A stretch of 5,275 bases of DNA from JAWXVD01 sp044425705 (GTDB taxonomy: Bacteria; Bacillota; Clostridia; Lachnospirales; Lachnospiraceae). Position 1 is the first letter of the stretch; each line of letters begins with the position of its first letter. The stretch covers positions 1 to 5,275 of the forward strand of contig JAWXVD010000183.1 of NCBI GenBank assembly GCA_044425705.1. Direction: 5' to 3'. The translations under genes and the position numbers were made by a program. The notes beneath the pieces are model-generated. The model was not told the DNA's origin. It was given only the letters and a program-made list of their open reading frames with translations, and did no database searches. Shown here one piece after another: positions 1 to 5,181 of this stretch.

Positions 1-224
1 GTTCCATATCCTGCTATTATTATTGGGTAATAAAGCATGAATGGTTCTGATTAACTTAGAATTGATAATAGAATGTTATCGAAATGATTTAAGAACTTTA
101 TGCTTTAGGTCGAGCATAACAGAATTTATTTTGTTTGACAAGTGGAAAATCAAATGTGGTATTGGACGGATAGTTCAATTTTCCCTATATCTTACGTTTA
201 TATTCTATCTTTTGAATTTGAGTT
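1..224. other. Non-coding or decayed leader region, possible end of an upstream gene
   Basis: I see no convincing gene in this stretch. The first 27 bases can be read on the plus strand as VPYPAIIIG followed by two consecutive TAA stops (28-33). This could be the very end of a gene lying to the left, but nine residues are too few to identify it. An open frame at 41-232 has no ribosome binding site, and its product has no recognisable motif, so I do not call it. A TTGACA at 135-140 has only a poor -10 partner near 157-163. The one structured element is the inverted repeat at 98-119, listed separately. Confidence 0.4.
98..119. repeat. Inverted repeat, 7-bp arms, 8-base loop
   Basis: The arms are TTATGCT (98-104) and AGCATAA (113-119), a perfect match around the loop TTAGGTCG. 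No run of T follows on the plus strand, so it is not a typical intrinsic terminator. It could be a weak terminator for a gene to the left, a protein-binding site or chance. Function unknown. Confidence 0.35.
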
Positions 225-249
225 TCAAGTAAATTCCATTTTTACTTGA
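225..249. promoter_or_regulatory. Candidate AbiEi operator (9-bp inverted repeat over the -35 box)
   Basis: The arms TCAAGTAAA (225-233) and TTTACTTGA (241-249) are perfect inverted repeats separated by seven bases. The right arm covers the first four bases of the TTGACA -35 box (246-251), so a protein bound here would block RNA polymerase. AbiEi antitoxins are known to repress their own operons by binding inverted repeats at the promoter, so the product of the next gene is the natural candidate binder. No poly-T tract follows, which argues against a terminator. The repeat is read directly; its role is inferred. Confidence 0.5.
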
Positions 250-274
250 CATTATCCTGCAAATTACGTATATT
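246..274 (+). promoter_or_regulatory. Sigma-A type promoter of the abiE operon
   Basis: The -35 box is TTGACA (246-251), a perfect consensus. The -10 box is TATATT (269-274), one mismatch from TATAAT. The spacer is exactly 17 bp. Transcription would start around 280-282, at or next to the AGGAGG Shine-Dalgarno sequence (281-286), giving an unusually short leader of about 15 bases before the ATG at 296. Confidence 0.65.
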
Positions 275-295
275 CTTTTTAGGAGGTATTATAAA

Positions 296-997
296 ATGAG
301 CGGATATATGAATCTAATACAAAATTATCTAGAAACCATTCCTATTAACCAACTAATCATTGCTAACAAACTTCATGCGGAAGTATTTCCCAGTATTCCT
401 GTAAGTAGCTACTATAAATCTTTGGAACGATGTGTAAGAGCAAAACAGCTTATTCATCTAACGAAAGGTGTCTACTATAGACCTAGAGTTACCTACCTTG
501 GTATAATTCCTATTAGTGAGCTAGATATCACAAATTTTTTCATACAGAATAATCAGGGTATGCTCATTGGATATCGCATGTTTAATAAAAAGGGCTTAAC
601 AACGCAAGTAAGTAAACAAGTAAACATACTGTCGACTAATATCACTGACAATAAAAAGAACCTTAAAAATGTCAATGTCTCAAAAATCGATATTGTATTG
701 CAAGATTGTACTATATCAACTATTGAGACATTGGAGATTCTACAAAATTATAATAAAATTGAAGATTTAAACTTGAGACGTCTCCTTGCTTATATGGAAA
801 AATTTGCTACTATGTATTCTGATGATACTATTACACATATCTTAAAGTGCCGCAGCTATAAAAAATCCACTTTAGCTTCCTTACAGGCATTTTTAACTCA
901 TTATAATGTAACAAATTCCCTCAATCAATATTTGTCCCCTTTATCAACCTACCAAACAATAGCTGTGGAGGAATTGTATGAGATTACACGAGAATAA
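296..997 (+). CDS. abiEi: AbiEi/DUF6088-like type IV antitoxin
   Basis: This 233-residue protein is the likely antitoxin and autorepressor of a type IV toxin-antitoxin pair. In this class the antitoxin counters the toxin without binding it directly. Residues about 1-65 look like a winged-helix DNA-binding domain, ending in the wing-like LIHLTKGVYYRP (52-63). Next comes the family-like segment GYRMFNKKGLTTQV (92-105), seen in DUF6088 and AbiEi proteins. The C-terminal half is helical and less conserved. The start at 296 is supported by AGGAGGT at 281-287, eight bases upstream; the Met at residue 5 is a less likely start. The gene overlaps abiEii by 20 bp, the usual two-gene arrangement. A promoter and a candidate operator lie just upstream. 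The frame is intact, so the antitoxin probably survives although its toxin is broken. Family assignment is from remembered motifs and context, not a search. Confidence 0.8.
   Translation: MSGYMNLIQNYLETIPINQLIIANKLHAEVFPSIPVSSYYKSLERCVRAKQLIHLTKGVYYRPRVTYLGIIPISELDITNFFIQNNQGMLIGYRMFNKKGLTTQVSKQVNILSTNITDNKKNLKNVNVSKIDIVLQDCTISTIETLEILQNYNKIEDLNLRRLLAYMEKFATMYSDDTITHILKCRSYKKSTLASLQAFLTHYNVTNSLNQYLSPLSTYQTIAVEELYEITRE
967..971 (+). promoter_or_regulatory. Ribosome binding site of abiEii
   Basis: GGAGG lies six bases before the ATG at 978, inside the end of the antitoxin gene. It fixes the toxin start and implies translational coupling of the two overlapping genes. Confidence 0.6.
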
Positions 998-1689
998 ACA
1001 ACTTTTTCAAGATTTAATAGCACTGACTGCCGAACATATTGGTATCCCCGAAGATGCTATTGCACGAGATTATTTTATCGTATTAACTTTAAAAAAGCTC
1101 AGTGATAGTTCATTTGCTGAATGCTGCGTATTTAAAGGTGGCACATCCTTAAGTAAGTGCTATCCCAATTCAATTAATAGATTTCTGAGGATATTGACAT
1201 TACGGTTCTTGATGATACTTCTCTGTCTCCTAAACAATTCAAAACTTTACTTAAAAATGTTGAGAATACTATGTCGCAAGGAACTCGTATGGAAAAAATA
1301 CCAGAAGAGCGAAATAATCGAAATACTAGCGCCATGCACTCTGCGTAACCCTCTCTTCTAAAGTCCGACACATATATGATGTTACTGTACTATATAAACG
1401 TGATGATATTCAGCTATTTCTACAGAATAAAGTTACGCTCAAAGCTTTACTTGTTAAAACGAAAGAATGTGATACTCACTACTTATCTAAACGAAATATT
1501 CCTACATCACTGGTTCCAAATGGTTCCTATGATTTCGATTCATGGAAGAATCTCCTTGATAAAGAAATCCAAGTACGTTATGAAAGTCTACACCATGATT
1601 TATTATATACAGATGCTCCTCAAGTCTTTTCAGAGACATTAGAAACTTTCACTGCAATTAATTATTTGTTTAATTCTATTGGTGAATAA
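978..1689 (+). pseudogene. abiEii: Broken AbiEii/AbiGii-type nucleotidyltransferase toxin
   Basis: AbiEii toxins are DNA polymerase beta-like nucleotidyltransferases; some relatives add nucleotides to tRNA. Here the protein is spread over three frames. Residues 1-69 (978-1184) contain FKGGTSLSK (52-60), the glycine-rich nucleotidyltransferase motif. The expected metal-binding motif follows only in the -1 frame, as SEDIDITVLDD from 1184, so one T is missing from the run at 1182-1184. That second frame runs to the TAA at 1346-1348. The C-terminal part is in the third frame from about 1330, with RHALC, then LSSKVRHIYDV, to the TAA at 1687-1689. From family memory, roughly 80-90 codons, including the conserved RTF-x-DK-like segment, are missing between the second and third parts. 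The 127-residue open frame from 978 is only partly real: after residue 69 it is out of frame. The toxin is almost certainly inactive. Confidence 0.8.
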
Positions 1690-1690
1690 A

Positions 1691-1762
1691 ATGATTATTT
1701 CACATCAATCCCCTGGTTCTACCAAACAAGAATATTTAAAATATCTAATTATACTTTTTTAA
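1691..1762 (+). CDS. Tiny open frame after abiEii, possibly a truncated third gene
   Basis: An ATG one base after the toxin stop opens a 23-codon frame (MIISHQSPGSTKQEY, then a hydrophobic end) that stops at 1760-1762, inside the 3' end of the convergent flippase gene. There is no clear ribosome binding site. It may be the start of a third gene of the toxin-antitoxin operon cut off when the polysaccharide locus was joined, or it may be chance. I do not recognise it. Confidence 0.15.
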   Translation: MIISHQSPGSTKQEYLKYLIILF

Positions 1763-3082
1763 CACCCTGCAGTAATTCAATGTCCAAATTGTTTGAACTA
1801 CGCAGAAAGGAATAAAACCTAAAATCATTCCTACGGTAATTGCGACATAAGATTGCCATAAATCGGAAAAAACAAAAGCAAATATTAAACTAATTAATAC
1901 ACCTAAGGACATACAAATTATTTGTATCTTCAATATATTCAATCCGTTGGATATATAAGAACACACATGTTGCCATGTGTACATTGCCCCGTAAATAGCA
2001 AATATAAATGCCGTTGTGTAATTGACAGCAATAGAATTTTCTCCAAGCCAAACATTAAATATTAATTGTGAAACTGGAATTATAGACATTTGCATAATAA
2101 AAACTAAAATTACTAATAAAAGCATTATCTTAAGTGTTTTTCGCAACCACTCATATCTTTTTTCCACTACAGCCTTTGTAATCGCAGACCACATTGGAGC
2201 CATTGCCAAAATAATTATTGTTGAAACTAAATGATATACTTTATAATACAGTTGATATTCAACCACTTGTTCAGATGATATTAGATACGCAATCAAAAAA
2301 TTTGCAGTATTATTCATCATCATAGCAATTATCTGTAAATATAAAAATATTCCACCTAACTTTACAGTTTCCAATGCATGTGTTTTAGAAAAATATCTAT
2401 AATTAGGTCTTAGCTCTTTTAATTTTGACCCAAAAATAACCAACGTTGAAATCAACAATGGAATATTTACTGCAAATAGATATATCACTGCTAAATTTTC
2501 TATGCTTCTAGTCCATTCAAGATTATTTGCTAATAATACATAAATAAGCAGTATACTATTAGTAACAAACGATAAGAATCCACTTAAATATGAAACTTGA
2601 AGTGCATATGCAATAGATATAATTATTCTTAAAACGAATTGTAAGGCTATACTAAAGAACACTATTCTTATTGTAAGAATTAAGGTGTCTAGTGATAAAA
2701 CATCTGTAGATATACCTAATATATTATTCCATGGAATATATTCAATGCATAATGAACCCAACCCAAAAATAATAATTATTATTAACGTTAAGAATACATA
2801 GGCAGAAGAAATATATTTCTTACTTTCCAACAAATTTTTTTCGCCCCATGATTTCACCAGTTTATTTCTAAGTCCATTACCTATACCCAAATCAAAATTT
2901 AACATCCAAGCCAAAATAGATAGCAACGTAAACCATACTCCCAAAATAGAATCATTAGAAAAATATGTTATATACGCAGACGTTGTAAACAAGGCAATAA
3001 ATAAACTTCCACCCTTTATTCCAAATGATATTATAATATTTTTTATAACTAACAGTGTATTTTTATCTTTAATTTTTTTCAT
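1745..3082 (-). CDS. Wzx-like polysaccharide flippase (MOP superfamily)
   Basis: This 445-residue, very hydrophobic integral membrane protein probably flips lipid-linked oligosaccharide repeat units across the cytoplasmic membrane during capsule or exopolysaccharide assembly. About twelve membrane segments can be drawn, at roughly residues 12-30, 44-62, 92-113, 133-157, 168-185, 198-216, 240-262, 285-305, 318-340, 356-372, 388-405 and 416-435. The loop after segment 2 reads FDLGIGNGLRNKL (63-75), a pattern typical of Wzx/RfbX-type exporters. Length and layout fit the family, and the frame is intact. The ATG at 3080-3082 is preceded by only a weak purine-rich stretch (GAGATAAG in transcript sense), and the hydrophobic N-terminus supports this start. 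The gene converges on the abiE operon. Upstream on the same strand lie the ISL3 and IS200 remnants and then a glycosyltransferase fragment, so the cluster has been interrupted. A more general MATE-type exporter is the main alternative. The sugar substrate cannot be inferred. Confidence 0.85.
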   Translation of the reverse strand: MKKIKDKNTLLVIKNIIISFGIKGGSLFIALFTTSAYITYFSNDSILGVWFTLLSILAWMLNFDLGIGNGLRNKLVKSWGEKNLLESKKYISSAYVFLTLIIIIIFGLGSLCIEYIPWNNILGISTDVLSLDTLILTIRIVFFSIALQFVLRIIISIAYALQVSYLSGFLSFVTNSILLIYVLLANNLEWTRSIENLAVIYLFAVNIPLLISTLVIFGSKLKELRPNYRYFSKTHALETVKLGGIFLYLQIIAMMMNNTANFLIAYLISSEQVVEYQLYYKVYHLVSTIIILAMAPMWSAITKAVVEKRYEWLRKTLKIMLLLVILVFIMQMSIIPVSQLIFNVWLGENSIAVNYTTAFIFAIYGAMYTWQHVCSYISNGLNILKIQIICMSLGVLISLIFAFVFSDLWQSYVAITVGMILGFIPFCVVQTIWTLNYCRVLKKYN

Positions 3083-3141
3083 CTTATCTCGTCTTTCTAT
3101 CTATAGAGTATTTCTAGTAGCATAATAAGCTTTATCCTTTA

Positions 3142-3147
3142 TTTATA
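3142..3147 (-). promoter_or_regulatory. Weak -10 candidate upstream of the flippase gene
   Basis: In transcript sense TATAAA lies about 60 bases before the flippase ATG, in a very AT-rich stretch. No good -35 box is found 16-18 bases upstream. If transcription from the glycosyltransferase side has been cut by the transposon debris, the flippase would need a promoter near here. Tentative. Confidence 0.2.
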
Positions 3148-3259
3148 CAGAATTTTTAATTAAAATATCATATTCAGAAGCTTATACTAAATATGGTACA
3201 GATTGGAGACCATCAATCCGCACACCAAAACCACCATTACGTATTAAGAAGACCGCATA
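3143..3259 (-). pseudogene. Possible relic of a pyruvate carboxylase/biotin carboxylase gene
   Basis: Read on the minus strand from 3259, this stretch gives YAVFLIRNGGFGVRIDG, a short divergent stretch, a TAA (3182-3184), then SEYDILIKNSV in the same frame, ending at another TAA (3143-3145). From memory, the C-terminal part of the biotin-carboxylase domain of pyruvate carboxylase has GGFGVRLD followed about ten residues later by SPYYDSLLVK. The order and spacing fit, although the middle does not match. It is at best a decayed scrap of fewer than 40 codons next to the ISL3 remnant, and the match could be chance. Confidence 0.25.
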
Positions 3260-3657
3260 TTATTTTGCAATAGTGTATTACTTCTGACAAATCAGAACAG
3301 GTAGGATAAGTATTTTTGTGTATTACACACATATGCTCTATTAACCAGAAAGCGCTCTCTTTAATCAGAAATAGGTGCACTAGTTATTCAGAATACGTGC
3401 ATATTTCAACTGGATATTTTTCTAGTTTTTTTCTCTTTTCTATTTCATCGTCACTTGATCTTATGTATAGTGCAACATCAATTTGAAATTTATCAGCAAG
3501 GTGATTCATGTAGTCAAATGCACTTGCTTTTAACCCACTGTATCTTTTGCTTTCTACTAAGCTATAATAGATATCAGATTTAGTCATTTTAGCATTCTAA
3601 AATATAAGTATAGTATTTATCTAGCTTGCTACGAAATGATTTTTTACACAAATCATC
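3237..3657 (-). pseudogene. ISL3 transposase remnant, downstream part in broken frames
   Basis: This continues the transposase at 3658-4179 past its stop. In the same frame after the TAA (3658-3660) the translation reads DDLCKKSFRSKLDKYYTYI and ends LEC at 3592, followed by a stop. Coding then resumes in another frame at 3587 with MTKSDIYYSLVESKRYSGL, continuing to the TAA at 3384-3386. This 67-codon stretch looks like a small independent gene but has an in-frame stop just upstream and no clear ribosome binding site. Beyond that TAA the same frame stays open for 48 more codons (LVHLFLIKESAFWLIEHM onward, then YPTCSDLSEVIHYCKII) to the TAA at 3237-3239. This resembles the helical region before the final catalytic glutamate in ISL3 transposases. 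The FVEG-x-NNK-like segment that should follow is absent, so the element is truncated here. Joining the pieces into one gene is an inference from continuity, spacing and family resemblance. Confidence 0.6.
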
Positions 3658-4179
3658 TTACGTTCCATATGCATATTTTTTCACAGTATTTCTGCTATGG
3701 TGCAATAACTTGGCAATTTTTCTAAATGAATATCCTACCTCAAGAAATTTCTGAATATTTTGGTATAGTTCTACGCTTTTAGGATCATATTCAGATGAGT
3801 TATTCACAGTGTTAAGCATTTTTTTACACTCATCTTCTAAAGATTGTGCTGGATCTATTTCATCAATGTGTTTTGGTATTTTTATATCAGCTGGTACAGT
3901 TGAATTCAGTGTATGTTTAATAGCTTCCAATAAATTCTGATGTAAATGGAATCTATCTGCAATCTGCATAGCATCTGGTAATACTTCTGATATTGCTGCT
4001 GCATAAGCACTTGCTCTATCTCTTGTTACACACTTCACTTGTTTATTTTGCTTCAACCATTCTTTTAATTCTTTACCATCTCGTCCATCTAATAACGCAA
4101 TGGGTTTCTCCATCAACAATAATTGTTCACTTTCTTCTCCACAATTAATACATTTACAATTTGTAGAATGTGATTTCAT
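3658..4179 (-). pseudogene. ISL3-family transposase, internally deleted and truncated
   Basis: ISL3 transposases are DDE enzymes that move by cut and paste. This 173-residue open frame starts with a zinc-ribbon scrap (CKCINCGEE, residues 8-16). It then jumps directly to the middle of the catalytic domain: KPIALLDGRDGKEL (25-38), VTRDRASAYAAAI (51-63) and ADRFHLHQNL (74-83), all hallmarks of the family. A helix-turn-helix-like stretch, FRKIAKLLHHSRNTVKKY (152-169), precedes a TAA. Full-length relatives are roughly 400-550 residues. Missing here are the N-terminus before the zinc ribbon, the region between ribbon and catalytic core with the first catalytic Asp, and the end with the catalytic Glu. 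An in-frame stop three codons before the ATG shows that the apparent start is not the original one. The sequence continues past the stop in the neighbouring entry. Family assignment is firm; activity is ruled out by the missing catalytic residues. Confidence 0.8.
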
Positions 4180-4194
4180 CTTAAGTTACTAACA

Positions 4195-4207
4195 CCAGTT
4201 CAACTGG
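4195..4207. repeat. Perfect short palindrome between the IS200 and ISL3 remnants
   Basis: CCAGTT and AACTGG are perfect 6-bp arms around a single C. The palindrome lies just beyond the IS200/IS605 transposase, where such elements carry subterminal hairpins recognised by TnpA, so it may mark the right end of that element. The adjoining TTCAACTGGAT (4199-4209) also occurs at 3405-3415 within the ISL3 remnant, perhaps by chance. Confidence 0.4.
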
Positions 4208-4272
4208 ATGTTTATTATTGCCCCTCCTTACTGTTCGCCCAAAAGGACGCTATCGCAAGCACTCATACCGGT

Positions 4273-4286
4273 CCGCTATAAAGCGG
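4273..4286. repeat. Hairpin at the end of the IS200/IS605 tnpA
   Basis: CCGCT (4273-4277) and AGCGG (4282-4286) pair around the loop ATAA. The original stop codon of tnpA (TAG, 4276-4278 in minus sense) falls inside the hairpin. Hairpins at this place are typical of IS200/IS605 right ends, where they act in strand recognition or as terminators. It is not followed by a run of U. Confidence 0.4.
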
Positions 4287-4569
4287 TACTTCTTGAATCT
4301 TCTTTTCGGGACTCTTCTGCCTAATCTATTATATGTTTTTGTACTGCTTCATCTGTTATATTACCAACTGTTTCTACGTAATATCCTCTTGTCCAAAATG
4401 CTTTTTCCCATTTACTTTGCAGTTCTGGATATCTATCATAAATCATCAAAGTACTTTTTCCCTTTAAATATCCTATAACACTAGATATTGAATATTTCGG
4501 TAGTATTGCTAAACTCAAATGTACATGCTTCACGCACACTCACATATACCACTTATCACATATTAACTT
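4276..4569 (-). pseudogene. tnpA: IS200/IS605-family Y1 transposase TnpA, C-terminal remnant
   Basis: TnpA of IS200/IS605 is a small HUH-type single-strand transposase, normally about 130-155 residues. The main open part starts with GTG at 4539 and gives 72 residues: the metal-binding KHVHLSLAI (HUH histidines 5 and 7), PKYSISSVIGYLKGKST (14-30) and FWTRGYYVETVG (48-59), all family hallmarks. The frame ends EAVQKHIID-TAG at 4321-4323. After the stop it continues AEESRKEDSRSTAL to a second TAG at 4276-4278, which looks like the original end. The catalytic helix of the family has a Tyr-x-x-x-Gln motif; here the Tyr position is His and the Gln position is the TAG, so the enzyme is dead. Upstream, in the same frame, ICDKWYM and a TGA (4540-4542) suggest a little more of the gene. 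The N-terminal 50-60 residues and the left end are gone, directly against the end of the glycosyltransferase gene. Confidence 0.75.
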
Positions 4570-4571
4570 TA

Positions 4572-5180
4572 TTAAAAATCTCGTTTTCTCATGATACAAT
4601 ATAAACACTTTATATATGGCCAAAAAAATAATTTTATACCTCTAATACTATAATTTTTACAATAATAATACCCTCTAGATAATATCGGCAGATTTTTACG
4701 ATTAAACATTAGCTTTACCCTTGTCCCCCTCTTGACTTCCTTATCATGGTATGTACCTTTTCGTGTATTACCCTCGCAATATCCAACATAATCGCTAGCA
4801 ATATAAATAGGAATTTTTTTAGCCTGCATTCTAAGCGAATAATCAAAATCTCCTAATCCATGTACATAATAATTATCAATTATTCCTACTCTACTAATAA
4901 CCTCATTACTAACTAGAAAACAATTCCAATTGGCTAGTATACATTTTTTTAATTTTTTGCTAGGATTCAATAAAACGGATTTTTCATTTCTTCCTCCATA
5001 TGTAATTGTATTATCTCTTCCGCATGTTGATCCAACTACACCACACACACCTTTAACTGACTCGTATGAGGATAGCATAATTTCCAATGCTCTATCAAAA
5101 AAAACCACATCATCATTAATCATTAAATAGAAATCATGTTTATTTTTAATAGCCTCTTGCATAGCTAAATACATTCCTTG
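4572..5180 (-). pseudogene. Family 2 glycosyltransferase, N-terminally truncated
   Basis: GT-A fold enzymes of this family transfer a sugar from a nucleotide sugar to a growing surface glycan on the cytoplasmic side of the membrane. The open frame from the ATG at 5174 gives 200 residues. It contains FYLMINDDVVFF (15-26), holding the Asp-rich metal- and nucleotide-sugar-binding motif. ANWNCFLVSNEVISRVGIID then leads into HGLGDFDYSLRMQAKKIPIY, whose acidic residues match the catalytic-base region of rhamnosyltransferase-like GT2 enzymes. The C-terminus is basic and aromatic, with one hydrophobic patch. The usual first 70-80 residues (VLLTCYNR-type start and VDDGSTD-type motif) are absent. The two codons before the ATG (Gln-Gly) still fit the family's WNxGMxxA-like motif, and then a TAA appears. 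So the real gene was cut near 5180 and this ATG is an internal Met. It probably belonged to the same polysaccharide cluster as the flippase. Confidence 0.75.
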
Positions 5181-5181
5181 T

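Noticed and set aside
41..232. 63-codon plus-strand open frame before abiEi
   Set aside because: It has no ribosome binding site and no motif, and an AT-rich non-coding stretch can give such a frame by chance. Its end also overlaps the candidate operator.
1182..1348. Programmed frameshifting as an explanation for the split toxin
   Set aside because: There is no slippery heptamer, only a three-base T run. A second, unrelated frame change with loss of a conserved segment follows, so decay is the better explanation.
1185..1361. C-terminal half of the 127-codon frame starting at 978
   Set aside because: After residue 69 this frame departs from the toxin. The family motif SEDID and what follows lie in the -1 frame, so the rest is a frameshift product.
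1174..1371. 65-codon minus-strand frame
   Set aside because: It lies antisense to the toxin pseudogene with no ribosome binding site or motif.
1376..1642. 88-codon plus-strand frame
   Set aside because: It is a shadow of the real third-frame toxin C-terminus (KVRHIYDV onward, stop at 1687).
1682..1703. Imperfect inverted repeat (GTGAATAA with TTATTTCAC) as a terminator for abiE
   Set aside because: It has one bulged base, is AT-rich, overlaps the stop codon and has no T run on either strand.
2022..2234. 70-codon plus-strand frame
   Set aside because: It is antisense to the well-supported flippase gene.
4218..4478. 86-codon plus-strand frame
   Set aside because: It is antisense to the IS200-type TnpA remnant, which has clear HUH-family motifs.
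4930..5130. 66-codon plus-strand frame
   Set aside because: It is antisense to the glycosyltransferase fragment, which carries the family motifs.
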